Shown piece after piece: positions 8,080 to 19,066 of a stretch of DNA of 64,000 bases. The position numbers were made by a program, and so were the translations under genes. The notes under the pieces were generated by a model that did no database searches, was not told the origin of the DNA, and saw only the letters and a list, made by a program, of their open reading frames with translations. Every line of letters begins with the position of its first letter. Position 1 is the first letter of the stretch. Source of the DNA: Cystobacter fuscus DSM 2262 (GTDB lineage Bacteria; Myxococcota; Myxococcia; Myxococcales; Myxococcaceae); the NCBI RefSeq assembly GCF_000335475.2, contig NZ_ANAH02000007.1, positions 186,001 to 250,000 on the forward strand. The letters are read 5' to 3'.

Positions 8080-9246
8080 TCAGCGGTACTTGAGCCAGGC
8101 GGAGAGGAGCTCGCCCACCATGCGCGTCACGGGGACGTTGTTGCGGCGGGCCATCGCCTCCAACTGCTCCAACTGCGCGGCGGAGACGGGCACGGAAAGC
8201 ACGTGCTCGCTCCCGGAGGGCGAGTCCGAGGCCGCGAGCTGTTCCTGGGTGGGGCGGGGCACCGAGCGCAGCCGCTCCTGCTCCTCCTCCAGCTCGCGCA
8301 GGAAGAGCTGCTTGAGGAAGTTGGACAGGTGCAGATGCGTGGGCGTGAAGTCGTACGCGTTGAGGAAGCGGTCCAGGTCCTGCTGGAAGTGCCAGGCCGA
8401 CGGGTAGCGCTTGTCCCGGTCGCGCTCCAACGCCTTCATGAGGATGGCTTCCACGGGCTCGGGGATGTCCGCGCGGAAGTACGAGGGGGCGTACACCTTG
8501 CCCTCGACGATGCCGCGCATCACCGCCACCTCCGACTCGCCGGAGAAGAGCTGGAAGCCGGTGAGCCATTCGTAGAGCACCGCTCCCAGGGAGAACAAGT
8601 CGCTGCGGTGGTCCACGGGCTTGCCCAGGCACTGCTCGGGGCTCAGGTAGCTGAGCTTGCCGCGCAGCTCCCCCGCGCGCGTCGTCTGCTCGGCGCGGTT
8701 GGTCGCCTTGGCGATGCCGAAGTCGAGCACCTTCACCGTACCGTCGAAGCACACGAAGATGTTCTCCGGCGTCACGTCCCGGTGGACGATGTTGAGCGGC
8801 GAGCCGTACAGGTCCACCTTCTGGTGCGCGTAGTGCAGGCCCTCGCACACGGACGAGGCGATCTTCAGCGCGTACACCATGGGAAAGGAGATGCCGAGCG
8901 ACTCGGCCATGGGCACCACCTTGCGGGTGTCGCGGCCGAAGAGGTACTCCATGGCGATGAAGTAGCTGTCCTCCACCTTCCCCAGGTCGTGGATCTGCAC
9001 GATGTTGGGGTGGTTGAGCTGGGCGGCGAGCCGGGCCTCATTGAGGAACATGCGCACGAAGGCCGGCTGCTTGGACAGCTCCGAGCGGATGCGCTTGATG
9101 ACCACGGGCTTGTCGAAGCCGTCCGGGCCGGACTGGTGGGCCAGGAACAGCTCCGCCATTCCACCCACGGCGATGCGCTCGAGGAGTTGGTACTGCCCAA
9201 AGGGCACGAGGGTGCGCGGCGCGACGGGAGCCATCGGAAGCGGCAC
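8080..9246 (-). CDS. Serine/threonine protein kinase with C-terminal ribbon-helix-helix-like segment
   Basis: 388 residues. Kinase motifs in order: glycine-rich loop (RIAVGGMAELFLA, lacking the third Gly), VAIK-type lysine (VVIKRI), catalytic loop HRDVTPENIFV, DFG (VLDFGIAKA), and SPEQ in place of APE. The HRDxxPEN loop with V-T replacing L-K is a form I associate with myxobacterial kinases; the catalytic Asp and the metal-binding Asn remain, but the usual loop Lys is Thr. There is no transmembrane segment, so the protein is cytosolic. After ~300 residues comes an acidic linker and a 40-residue segment (SVPVSAAQLEQLEAMARRNN, then VPVTRMVGELLSAWLKY) that reads like a CopG/Arc ribbon-helix-helix. 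It lies directly upstream of truA. Confidence 0.88.
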   Translation of the reverse strand: MPLPMAPVAPRTLVPFGQYQLLERIAVGGMAELFLAHQSGPDGFDKPVVIKRIRSELSKQPAFVRMFLNEARLAAQLNHPNIVQIHDLGKVEDSYFIAMEYLFGRDTRKVVPMAESLGISFPMVYALKIASSVCEGLHYAHQKVDLYGSPLNIVHRDVTPENIFVCFDGTVKVLDFGIAKATNRAEQTTRAGELRGKLSYLSPEQCLGKPVDHRSDLFSLGAVLYEWLTGFQLFSGESEVAVMRGIVEGKVYAPSYFRADIPEPVEAILMKALERDRDKRYPSAWHFQQDLDRFLNAYDFTPTHLHLSNFLKQLFLRELEEEQERLRSVPRPTQEQLAASDSPSGSEHVLSVPVSAAQLEQLEAMARRNNVPVTRMVGELLSAWLKYR

Positions 9247-9306
9247 GATAGCGCCTCCCGGGTCCGCGCGGACAACGGAGTTGCGGAGGACCCCCGCCCC
9301 CCGGCC

Positions 9307-10293
9307 TCACGCCAGCTCGAGCACCCGCACCTTGAGCGCCGCCGGGTGCTCCACGGAGGCCGGGAAGTCCACCGGCGAGGGGCCCAGGCTCACCCCTCCC
9401 CCCGCGCGCCGGCCCGCCCGGGCCACCCCCTCGGCCACCATCGTCTCGAAGCGGCGGGGCGCCAGCGTGGCGAGGTTGCAGCACGCCACCAACCGTCCGC
9501 CCGGGGCCACCACCCGCGCGGCCAGGGTGGCCAGCGAGGCGTAGTCCTTCGCGGCGGAGAAACGGCTGGTGCGCGTGGTGGCGAAGGAGGGCGGATCCAC
9601 CACCACCAGATCGAACGCCTCGCCCTTGCGCGCCAGGCGCTCCAACCACTCGAAAACATCCCCCGCCACGTAGTCGTACCGGTCCACCGGCTGGCCATTG
9701 AGGCGCGCGTTCTCCTCCCCCCACTCCAACACCCGCCGGCTCGCGTCGATGTTGAGCACCCGCTTCGCCCCTCCCGCCGTCGCCGTCACGCCAAAGGCAC
9801 ACGTATAGGAGAAGAGGTTGAGCACGGTGCGCCCGCGCGCCTCCCGGGCCACCCACGCCCGGGTGTCACGCATGTCCAGGTAGAGCCCCACCGACAAGCC
9901 CTGCCCCGGGCGGATGAGGAAGCGGCACCCGTTCTCCCACGCCACCACCGACTCCACCGAGGCCCCCCGCACGGCCTGCTCGGGCGCGAGCTGCTCCCGG
10001 GCCACGTTCGCCAGGTGGCGCGCCTCGCGGGGCCGGCGCTTGAGGTAGACGCACGGCGGAGCCCACGCGGCGTCCACGTCCCCGAGCAACGCCTCCTCCT
10101 CGGCCGGGGTGAAGTCCCGGTAGAGGCTCACCACGTGGAGCGACTCGAAGACATCCACCGTCACGTCGGGCACCCCATCCGCCGCGCCGTGGACGAGCCG
10201 GTAGGCGGTGGTGCCCGGCTGCTCCCTCAGCGCAGCCCGCCGCTCGTGGGCCTGGCGCAACAGCTCCACCCGGGAAGCGGCCCGAGGGCTCAT
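9307..10293 (-). CDS. Class I SAM-dependent rRNA large-subunit methyltransferase (RlmI-like)
   Basis: 328 residues from the ATG at 10293. N-terminal part carries the RlmI/PUA-linked region (RLVHGAADGVPDVTVDVFES), then a Rossmann methyltransferase: VLNLFSYTCAFGVTATAGGA (SAM motif I), VLNIDASRRVLEWGEENARLNG, and the catalytic-loop-like VVVDPPSFATT (the D-P-P-x-F of this family). RlmI/RlmK-type enzymes make m5C or m7G in 23S rRNA. The PUA domain found in E. coli RlmI is short or absent here. The start shares ATGA with the stop of the amidohydrolase gene, so the pair is translationally coupled. Confidence 0.88.
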   Translation of the reverse strand: MSPRAASRVELLRQAHERRAALREQPGTTAYRLVHGAADGVPDVTVDVFESLHVVSLYRDFTPAEEEALLGDVDAAWAPPCVYLKRRPREARHLANVAREQLAPEQAVRGASVESVVAWENGCRFLIRPGQGLSVGLYLDMRDTRAWVAREARGRTVLNLFSYTCAFGVTATAGGAKRVLNIDASRRVLEWGEENARLNGQPVDRYDYVAGDVFEWLERLARKGEAFDLVVVDPPSFATTRTSRFSAAKDYASLATLAARVVAPGGRLVACCNLATLAPRRFETMVAEGVARAGRRAGGGVSLGPSPVDFPASVEHPAALKVRVLELA

Positions 10294-11651
10294 GTCCGGC
10301 GCGCCGGTAGGGGCGGAGGCGCGGGCTCCGGCAGCCGGGCCTGGGCCCACAGCCGCGACAGGATGACGGAGGCGTCGTGCGCCAGGGCCACCTCGTCCAC
10401 GCCGAGCACCTGTCCCTCGCGCACGGTGACCCGGCCATCCACCACCGTCCACGCCACCCGGGAGCGCAGCAGCTGGCCGATCATGTGCGGCGTCTGTCCG
10501 CTGTCCGGATCCAGCGCCGGCACGCAGTCGAACACCACCAGGTCCGCCAGCCGCCCCTCCTCCACCGTGCCGGAGGGCATGCCGAACAGGCGCGAGCACA
10601 ACTCCGCGGGGCCATCCGAGAAGAGCTGCACCAGCACCCCGTCCGGATCCACCAGGCGCGAGCCGCGCGCGGCACTCAGGGAGGTGCCCAGCGCGACGAA
10701 CAACGCGTCCCAGAGGTTGCCGTGGCCGGCGCTGCCCAGCCCCAGCAGGTTCTGGCGGCCATACAGCGTCTCCAGCGAGCGCCCACCGGGCTCCACGAGC
10801 AGGGACGCCCCGGGGCCGAGCGCCACGCAGGTGCCGGACTCGGCCAGGCGGATGGACTCGGCGTCGTCCACCGAGCGCGCGTACGCGGCCACCGACAACG
10901 GCCCGAGCAGCCCGAAGGACTCCAACCGGGGCACCACGCGCTGGCTGTGCTTGGCCCAGGTAATGGCCAGGTCGTGGTCTCCCTCGGAGAGGTGGAAGAT
11001 GATGGGCGAGCCCGAGACCTCGCGCGAGCGGCGCAGTTCCCCGAGCAGCGCGTCCCCACTCGTCCACGAGGCGTGGAAGCCGAGCGCGCCGCGCACCAGG
11101 GGGTGCGAGCCCTGGTTGCGCACGAACTCCGCGTTGGCGCGTGCCTGGGCCACCGCCTGGGCGTCTCCATCGAGCGCGTGGGTGCAGTGGCTCGCCACCA
11201 GCCGCATGCCGAGCTGCTCCGCCGAGCGGGCCATGGCCTCCAGCCCGCCCAGCACGTCCCTCGGACAGGACAGGTGATCCACCGCCAGGGTGACGCCCGA
11301 GCGCAGCGCCCGCGCCATGGCGTGGCGGGAGAGCACCTCCACGTCCGCGGGGGTGAGGAACGAGGACAGCAGACGCTCGTGCTCCATGCGGATGTGGGGC
11401 GGATGCAGGAGCAGCTCGCTGGAGGGCGGCATGACCAGGTCCCCCACCAGGTGGGAGTGGCAATCCACCAGGCCCGGCATCACCAGCCGACCCCGGCACG
11501 CCACCTCCCAGTCTCCGGGCAGCACGGGAATCTCCTCATCGGAGCCAACCTGGCGGATGAGACCTCCCTCGATGACGACGGCCATGCCGGCACGGCCCCG
11601 GCCGTCCGCGCGAAAGATGGAGCAATTCTTGAGGACCAGACGGCCTTCCAT
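10290..11651 (-). CDS. Amidohydrolase (SsnA/TrzA-like, cytosine-deaminase superfamily)
   Basis: 453 residues. The metal-binding H-x-H appears in VMPGLVDCHSHLVGD at about residue 63, a further His in ASHCTHALDG (~175), another in GFHASW (~208), and IIFHLSEGDHD (~227). The final ADLVVFD...PHMIGQLL segment is the usual beta-sandwich end of SsnA/chlorohydrolase-type enzymes. Likely hydrolytic deamination or dechlorination of a heterocycle or guanidine-like compound, cytosolic. I use the ATG at 11651; upstream readings are rich in Ala/Arg/Pro and unlike the family. Upstream gene is the alkyltransferase-like gene, downstream is the coupled methyltransferase. Confidence 0.82.
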   Translation of the reverse strand: MEGRLVLKNCSIFRADGRGRAGMAVVIEGGLIRQVGSDEEIPVLPGDWEVACRGRLVMPGLVDCHSHLVGDLVMPPSSELLLHPPHIRMEHERLLSSFLTPADVEVLSRHAMARALRSGVTLAVDHLSCPRDVLGGLEAMARSAEQLGMRLVASHCTHALDGDAQAVAQARANAEFVRNQGSHPLVRGALGFHASWTSGDALLGELRRSREVSGSPIIFHLSEGDHDLAITWAKHSQRVVPRLESFGLLGPLSVAAYARSVDDAESIRLAESGTCVALGPGASLLVEPGGRSLETLYGRQNLLGLGSAGHGNLWDALFVALGTSLSAARGSRLVDPDGVLVQLFSDGPAELCSRLFGMPSGTVEEGRLADLVVFDCVPALDPDSGQTPHMIGQLLRSRVAWTVVDGRVTVREGQVLGVDEVALAHDASVILSRLWAQARLPEPAPPPLPARRT

Positions 11652-11695
11652 GGGGGCGGGAGTATATGCGCGGACCCCTCCCGCCCGGTCGGCAT

Positions 11696-12124
11696 TTAGA
11701 ACAACCGCAGTTGGGACTTGTCCTCCTCGTCGTCCTTGGACGGGGAGCGCGCGGGCAGGGGGGTGAAGCCGTGCTGGGCGGCCCATTCCGGGGTGGGCCC
11801 GGCCCAGCGGAAGCGCTCGAGCACCACCCGTCCCTTCTCGTCGAACTCCACCCCCTCGGCCCTCAGCCGCTCGCGCTGGCCCACCGCCTCCAGGGTGGAA
11901 ATGCCTCCCGAGCGGTTGATGATGCGCTGCCAGGGCACCTGGGCGGAGCGCGGCCCCAGGTCCCCCATGGCCAGCCCGACAACGCGGGCATCACACCCGC
12001 CCCCCACGATGAGCGCGATGTCCCCGTAGGTGGACACCTGCCCTCGTGGAACCTGCTCGACAACCTGGTGGATGCGCTCGAAGTACCGGCGCTCCTGCAT
12101 CGTGATGGTCACGGTCGTGGACAT
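11696..12124 (-). CDS. Alkyltransferase-like protein (ATL), MGMT-related DNA damage sensor
   Basis: 142 residues of O6-alkylguanine-DNA alkyltransferase C-terminal-domain type. The HTH-containing region VVEQVPRGQVSTYGDIALIV and the active-site equivalent VPWQRIINRSGGIS are clear. The alkyl-acceptor Cys of PCHRV is replaced by Trp65, the definition of ATL proteins, which bind alkylated guanine and recruit nucleotide excision repair rather than repair directly. The His of PCHR is also changed (Q66). The tail (SPSKDDEEDKSQLRLF) is acidic. It stands about 45 bp upstream of the amidohydrolase gene, on the same strand. Confidence 0.9.
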   Translation of the reverse strand: MSTTVTITMQERRYFERIHQVVEQVPRGQVSTYGDIALIVGGGCDARVVGLAMGDLGPRSAQVPWQRIINRSGGISTLEAVGQRERLRAEGVEFDEKGRVVLERFRWAGPTPEWAAQHGFTPLPARSPSKDDEEDKSQLRLF

Positions 12125-12255
12125 GTCTTCTCCAGTCAGATGCCCCGTCCTACCTCGGAGGACGGTCCTGGGGAAGGCGGTAGGACGTCCGCCGTAGGGT
12201 GGCCGACCCGATACGTCAGGTCGGCGGCGGAGCGTCCCCCCTCATGCCTCACGCC

Positions 12256-13158
12256 TCACCGGGTGGGGACCGGGGAGGCCGCCAGCATCTGCGTGAGCAG
12301 ATCGTTCTTCTGCGACTCGGGCACGAGCGTCACCTTCGCCGTGCCGTCCTGGAGCCGCTGCACCTCGAGGATCTCGAACATGGCCGTGGCCACCTCGGGA
12401 TCCTGGGAGATGCGGCGCAGGGCCTCGCCCACGATTTGAGGGCGCAGGGCAGCCGCCTTGGCGAAGGCGATGGCGGCCTGGCGGTCCGCGGAGCTGGTGA
12501 GGATGCTCACCTGGTTGGCGCCGTCCTGGCGGATGGCGGAGGTCACCTGCCGCAGCCGGTTGACCACCTTCTCCTCGATCTGCCGGATCATCCCCCCGTC
12601 GCGGAAGTGCACCTTGCGGATGTAGACCGAGCCGAGCTGGTAGCCGTAGGCGTGCGACATGGGCGACACCTCGGCGCGCACCGTGCGGCTCATCCCGTGG
12701 CGGTTCTCCAGCATGTCCGCCAGCTTCATGTTGGACAGGCAGCGCACCGCGGCGTTGCTCACGTTGGCCGCCAGCGAGCCGCGCGGATCCGCGTTCTCGA
12801 AGAGGTACTTGAGGGGATCCGAGATGTACATCTCGTACCAGATGCCGATCCCCATGGGCGCGCCCTCCTCGGAGTTGACGGCCTGGCTGCGCAGGTACTG
12901 CTGATCCAGCCGCAGATCGATCACATGGCAGCGCCCGAACCAGTTGACCAGCAGCGCCTTCCACCCGAGCCGGGCCCACAGGAAGTGCAGGCCGGGCTCG
13001 TCCAGCACCCCCAGCACCTTGCCGAGGAACACGTAGACGCGGCAGGTGCGCTCCTCCACGATGGCGTAGAGGCCGAACATCCGGCACAGGCCCAGCACCA
13101 CGGGCACGCCCACGCCCATGGCGATGAAACCGGCGATGAGTCCGATGAGCAGGCTCAT
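12256..13158 (-). CDS. SPFH/band-7 domain protein, second of a pair
   Basis: 300 residues. One N-terminal membrane helix (LLIGLIAGFIAMGVGVPVV), then a band-7 region with RTCRVYVFLGKVLGVLDEPGLHFLW, LRLDQQYLRSQAVNSEEGAPM and a helical C-terminal half (RQAAIAFAKAAALRPQIVGE). SPFH proteins form oligomeric membrane cages (HflK/C, stomatin, flotillin) that organise membrane microdomains or gate proteases. The start ATG overlaps the stop of the upstream SPFH gene (ATGA), so the two subunits are made together, as for HflK-HflC. No FtsH or NfeD partner is visible in the window. Confidence 0.82.
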   Translation of the reverse strand: MSLLIGLIAGFIAMGVGVPVVLGLCRMFGLYAIVEERTCRVYVFLGKVLGVLDEPGLHFLWARLGWKALLVNWFGRCHVIDLRLDQQYLRSQAVNSEEGAPMGIGIWYEMYISDPLKYLFENADPRGSLAANVSNAAVRCLSNMKLADMLENRHGMSRTVRAEVSPMSHAYGYQLGSVYIRKVHFRDGGMIRQIEEKVVNRLRQVTSAIRQDGANQVSILTSSADRQAAIAFAKAAALRPQIVGEALRRISQDPEVATAMFEILEVQRLQDGTAKVTLVPESQKNDLLTQMLAASPVPTR

Positions 13159-14162
13159 GGCTTCACCCCCAGCACCACCTGGCTCGCCTTGGAGAAGAGG
13201 CCGAGGCGGGTGTTGCGCAGGTAGGCCTGGAGCGCGCCCGGCCCGCTGCTCTTGAGCACGGTGAGCTGCTCGGCCAGGGCGTTGAGGGGCTCCACCTCCG
13301 CATGGGCCTTGAGGGTCTCGATCTCCACGGCCCGGCGCGACTGGACGATCTTCTGGTCCGCCGCCGCCTGCGCGAGGCTGATGTCGGAGGAGACGTGGTT
13401 GTGCGCGGTGTTGATCGCCGCGAGCGCCGACTCCACCTCCGCGGGCGGATCGATGCCGGTGATGAGCGAGGCATCCAGGACGAGGCCGTAGCGCGACAGA
13501 CTGCCCCGGCACTCCCGGTCCATGTGCTCGTTGAGGTCGCGCAGGTTCTTGCGCAGATCATTGATGGAGACCCCGGAGACGACCGAGGCCTCCACGGCCT
13601 CCAGCGTGCCCTCCTGGGCGGGCGGGGGCGGCGCCTCGAAGCTGGCGATGCGCTCGCGCAGGATGGAGATGAAGTAGCCCATGGCGTGCGCGATGGGGTT
13701 CTTCACCGCGAACAGGTACGCATAGAGGTTCTGCTCGGAGATGCGGTAGCGCAGCTGGCCGGTGAGCCCGGTGTTGAGCTGATCCTTGGTCACCGCGTCG
13801 AGCACCGTGCCGCCCTCGTTGGCGTCCGGGGACTCCGGATCGTACGCCATGCTGAGCGTCTGCGTGGACACCGAGACCTTGATCACCTTCTCCCAGGGCC
13901 ACTTGAAGTACGGCCCACCGGGCTGGATGACCTCCAGCTGGGGGTAGACGTAGCGCTCCTCGTCGGTGCGCGCCAGCCCCTCGCTGACCGGCCCCTCGCG
14001 CGTCGTGGGCTCTCCCGCCAGCCGCACCGCCCGGCCCAAGCGCACCTTCACCGCGCGCTCGCTCTGATCCACGGTGAAGAAGCCCGTGAGGATGCAGCGC
14101 ACCACGAACCAGGCCAACGCGCCCAGCAGGAATCCACCGCCCAGATCTTGAAGTATGTCCAT
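13155..14162 (-). CDS. SPFH/band-7 domain protein, first of a pair
   Basis: 335 residues from the ATG at 14162. An N-terminal membrane helix (GGGFLLGALAWFVVRCILTG) is followed by the band-7 opening FFTVDQSERAVKVRLGRAVR, an insertion (~30 residues, TTREGPVSEGLARTDEERYV), then VIQPGGPYFKWPWEKVIKV and a long helical segment (AQAAADQKIVQSRRAVEIET). This matches HflK-like proteins, in which an N-terminal anchor precedes the stomatin domain. Coupled to the next SPFH gene by ATGA overlap. Divergent from the histidine kinase gene across 139 bp. Confidence 0.82.
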   Translation of the reverse strand: MDILQDLGGGFLLGALAWFVVRCILTGFFTVDQSERAVKVRLGRAVRLAGEPTTREGPVSEGLARTDEERYVYPQLEVIQPGGPYFKWPWEKVIKVSVSTQTLSMAYDPESPDANEGGTVLDAVTKDQLNTGLTGQLRYRISEQNLYAYLFAVKNPIAHAMGYFISILRERIASFEAPPPPAQEGTLEAVEASVVSGVSINDLRKNLRDLNEHMDRECRGSLSRYGLVLDASLITGIDPPAEVESALAAINTAHNHVSSDISLAQAAADQKIVQSRRAVEIETLKAHAEVEPLNALAEQLTVLKSSGPGALQAYLRNTRLGLFSKASQVVLGVKP

Positions 14163-14301
14163 CGGTCCCCTCCTCGCGGCGACCTTAGCCCCACTCCCGT
14201 ACGGTCCGGAATGTTCATTGCGGAGCGGACCGGGCGGGCCCCAAGGCGCGGATCTCCCAGGCGGACTCCCGCCGGATTGGTATCCTCGTGGAAGATCCTT
14301 C

Positions 14302-16208
<1,907 letters not shown>

Positions 16209-16212
<4 letters not shown>

Positions 16213-18461
16213 GCTGGCGCGGGAAGGCGGCACGGCGGCTGCTGCCCTGGGTGGGGTTGCTGCTGGGCATGGCGCTCGTGTACCGCGCCCTCTTGCGCGG
16301 ACAGGTGCTCGCCGGACGGGATGCCTTCCGGATCTTCTTTCCGGACTCGGCCTTCCTCCTGGAGGCGCTGCGCGCGGGAGAGCTTCCCCTGTGGACGCCC
16401 TACCCGAGGCTCGGCCAGCCCTTCGCCGCCACCCTGTACTCCCAGGTCTTCTATCCCCCCCGGCTCTTCACGGTGCTGCTCGCGGGTCCGGTGCTCGGCT
16501 TCACCCTGCAACACCTGCTGCACGTGGGGCTCGCCGCGGCGGGCACCTGGCGGCTCGCGCGGCACCTGGGCACCTCGCGCCCCGCGGCGATGGTGGGCGC
16601 GGCCGCCTTCGCGCTCTCGGCGCCCTTCACGGAGCTCGCCACCCAGCAGAACGTGGCCAGCGCCGCCGCGTGGACGGGCTTCCTGCTGCTCGCCTCGCGC
16701 CAGGCCGCGCGCGCCCCCTCGCCCCGGAGCGCCGCCCGGGTGGCGCTCTTCGCCGGCCTGTCCTTCCTCGCGGGCTCACCCGAGACCTGGCTGTGGCAGG
16801 CCCCGCTCGCCCTCCTCGTGGCGCTCTCCACCCGGCGCACGGGCCGCGCGCTCGGGGCCACGGCAGGTGGACTCGCCTGGGGGTTCGCGCTCGGCGCCCT
16901 CGTGGCCCTGCCCGCGCTGGAGTTCGCCCGGCACTCCACCCGGAGCTCCGGCGGGATGAATGGCCTCGAGTGGTCCCTGTCCTGGCCCCAGTTGCTGTCG
17001 GTGGTCTGGCCCTTCGCCGAGCATCCGCGCTCGCGCTACTGGGAGGGCGGCGATCAGTTCTTCATCCTCCTGCTCTTCCTGGGCACCCTCGTGTGTGCCC
17101 TGGCGCTCGCGGGCCTGGGGCGCTCGGGACGGAGGCTGCCCTTCGGGCTCGGCGCCCTGGGCCTCACGGCGCTCTCGCTCGGAGCCCACCTGCCCCCCGC
17201 CGCGCTCCTGCTCCAACTGCCGCCCTTCCACCTCTTCCGCTACCCGGTGAAGTACTTCGTCGGGGCGGCGTTCTGCCTCGCGGTGCTCGCCGCGTTCGGA
17301 CTGGACACCCTCGCCCGCCGGGCGCGAGGGGGGCACCGCTCGTTGCCAGGCGTGGCCGGGGTGGTGGCCGCCCTCTTCGCGGCGCTGCTGCTCGGGCCGC
17401 CCCTGGCCCGGCTTCCGCCCTTCCGCCCCGGCGTGGAAGCCGGACTGCCCTGGGTGGTGCTGGCCCTGGGCGCGGGTGCCCTCGCGCTGTGCCTTCCCGC
17501 CGCCGGTCCCCGCCGGGCCCACCGGGTGCGCGGGCTGCTCGCCGGGCTCGCCCTGGTGGAAGTGGGAGCCTTCCACCTGTTGCAAGGGGGCACGGGCAGC
17601 GCGCCCCTGGAAGCCCTGAGCCGGGCGTCCCGCCTCGCCGCCGCCCTACCCACCGGGTACTCGGGTCGGGTGAGCGTGGAGCTGTCCGGAGACGAGCTCA
17701 CCGACGTGTCGCGCGCCGCGAGCCCCCGCACCGTGCCGCGGCGGGAGGAAGGGGGCTCCTACATCGCGCTCAGCCGGGATGCCCTGGTGCCCAACCGCTT
17801 CGTGGAGGAGCGCTTGCGCGTCCTCGAGGGCTATGGGGCTCCGGAGCCCCAGCACGTGGAGTCCCTGTCGGGCGCGGGCGCGCGGGCGGCGTTCGATCTG
17901 CTGGGCGTGGACTACTACGTGCGCCGGGGTCCGCCGCCCTTCCCGGACCTGGAACCCGTCCTGGCCCTTCCCGGACTGCCCACCCTCTACCGCTCCGGCA
18001 CCGCCCTGCCGAGGGCCTTCCTGGTCCATGCCGCGCGCGTGGCCTCGGACGAGGAGGCCCTGGCGGCCTTCGTGGACCCCGCCCAGCCGCTGCGGCGGGA
18101 GGCGCTGCTCGCCGAGGGGGAGCCCCTGGTGGGCCCGGGCTGCCAGGGCTCGACGGCACGCATCACCCGGGAAGGACGGGCGTGGGTGGAGGTGGCGCTG
18201 GAGGCGTGTGGCCCGGGCTACCTGGTGCTCGGTGACTGGTTCTACCCGGGGTGGGAGGCCACGCGGGATGGGGCCCCGGTGCCCCTGCGACGGGCCGATG
18301 CCCTCCTGCGGGCGGTGCCGGTGCCCGCCGGCGTCCACACGGTGCGCTTCGACTACCGTCCGGGGAGCTTCCGTTGGGGCGCGCTCCTCTCGGGGCTGGC
18401 CCTGGGCGCGTGGGTGCTCGTGCTCTGGCCCCGCAAAACGCGAAGGGCGGCCTCTCCTTAG
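16209..18461 (+). CDS. Large multi-span membrane protein, YfhO-like (GT-C-fold glycosyltransferase-like)
   Basis: 750 residues with about 11-13 hydrophobic spans and a soluble C-terminal part of ~220 residues. Early loop motifs GRDAFRIFFPDSAFLLEAL and LPLWTPYPRLGQPF resemble the YfhO/GT-C family, in which an acidic pair in the first extracytoplasmic loop is catalytic; the final LVLGDWFYPGWEATRDGAPVP is also typical of YfhO-type C-termini. Bacillus YfhO is implicated in glycosylation of lipoteichoic acid; in a Gram-negative myxobacterium the acceptor could be LPS, a glycolipid or an exopolysaccharide. Translation starts in the stop codon of the kinase gene (ATGA). One membrane span closes the protein (LLSGLALGAWVLVLW). 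Confidence 0.78.
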
Positions 18462-18478
18462 ATGGAGAGAACCGCCCT
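18444..18478. terminator. Hairpin between convergent genes, probable bidirectional terminator
   Basis: AGGGCGG-C-CTCTCC pairs with GGAGAG-AA-CCGCCCT around a 6-base loop that contains the TAG stop of the YfhO-like gene. The stem has 13 pairs with one small asymmetric bulge. It lies between the plus-strand stop at 18461 and the minus-strand pilin stop at 18503. There is no clear T tract on either side. Confidence 0.6.
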
Positions 18479-18502
18479 CGAAGCCGTCAGCTGATGACGG
18501 GA

Positions 18503-18763
18503 TCAGTCCGCGCTGTTCGAACCGAAGTTCTTCAGGTTCTTGCGCTGGAGCTGCTGGTTGGCCGTCTGCCCGGTGTTCTTCACGTCCTCGTTACCCGCCA
18601 GGGCCTCGGCCGACGCGCCGAAGAGCTTGCGGATGTTGTTGCCGAAGAGGGTGATGACGCCGATCGCCGCGATGGCGATGAGGGCGACGATGATGATGTA
18701 CTCGGTCATTCCCTGGCCGCGGCGCTTGCGCAGCAGCTTCTTCTGGCTCTTCTGGGTGGTCAT
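18503..18763 (-). CDS. Flp-type IVb pilin
   Basis: 86 residues. A short basic leader (KSQKKLLRKRRGQ) precedes GMTEYIIIVALIAIAAIGVITLFG, the Flp pilin signature of prepilin-peptidase cleavage at G/MTEY with Glu+5 (here the E of MTEY) and a hydrophobic assembly helix. The tail is hydrophilic (AEALAGNEDVKNTG). Flp pilins build Tad pili for adhesion. GGAGG sits 8 bases upstream of the ATG. TadE/TadG-like genes occur about 6 kb away on the other strand (24.6-28 kb), but no TadA ATPase, TadB/C or secretin gene is in the window. It is divergent from mrpA, sharing a ~300 bp intergenic region. Confidence 0.9.
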   Translation of the reverse strand: MTTQKSQKKLLRKRRGQGMTEYIIIVALIAIAAIGVITLFGNNIRKLFGASAEALAGNEDVKNTGQTANQQLQRKNLKNFGSNSAD

Positions 18764-19066
18764 GTGATGCCTCCGGGGAGTAACGACTGGGGGGGGTGCC
18801 CCTCACCAACGATGCGCAAGCTACCTTGCTCCCCTTCGCTGCTCCATCCGTCATCGGGAGGATGATCGCACTTCCCTGGAATTTCCGGGGCTCCTCCCCC
18901 TCCCTGGTCCCTCCCCCGCTGCTCTGTCGAGGGGTGGACACCCCCGGGCCCGCTCAAGCGCCTTCCCAATGGGTGGCGCTCCAATGTATTGAATTCTAAA
19001 GGGAAACCGCGGCGCCATGAAAGGATCCCCCCGCCATGGCGGCTCGTCAATGGTTCGTGCCTGCCC
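18764..19066. promoter_or_regulatory. Divergent control region between the Flp pilin gene and mrpA
   Basis: Three hundred bases without a convincing gene. The half nearest mrpA includes an AT-richer patch (GTATTGAATTCTAAAG at ~18986-19001) that is the likeliest core promoter site by composition. A motif CTGTC-N8-GACAC lies at 18924-18941. No match to the -24/-12 sigma-54 element was found by eye on either strand. A TTG at 18989 in the mrpA frame could add 26 residues to MrpA; I did not use it because it has no ribosome site. Confidence 0.5.
18924..18941. promoter_or_regulatory. Near-match to the MrpC box upstream of mrpA
   Basis: CTGTC, eight bases, GACAC. The published MrpC consensus, as I recall it, is GTGTY-N8-RACAC; this site matches 9 of 10 defined positions (C for G at the first). 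It lies about 125 bp upstream of the mrpA start and about 160 bp upstream of the pilin start, so it could act on either. Binding is inferred from sequence only. Confidence 0.45.

Noticed and set aside
8041-11277. Very long plus-strand open frame of over 1000 codons opposite truA, the kinase gene and the amidohydrolase gene
   Set aside because: Antisense to well-identified genes, composed of His/Arg/Leu/Gly repeats typical of GC-rich third-frame shadows; no motifs.
18989-19066. TTG start for MrpA that would add 26 residues
   Set aside because: No ribosome site and a TTG; the added residues (basic, Pro-rich) are not typical of a sensor domain. Not excluded without orthologue alignment.
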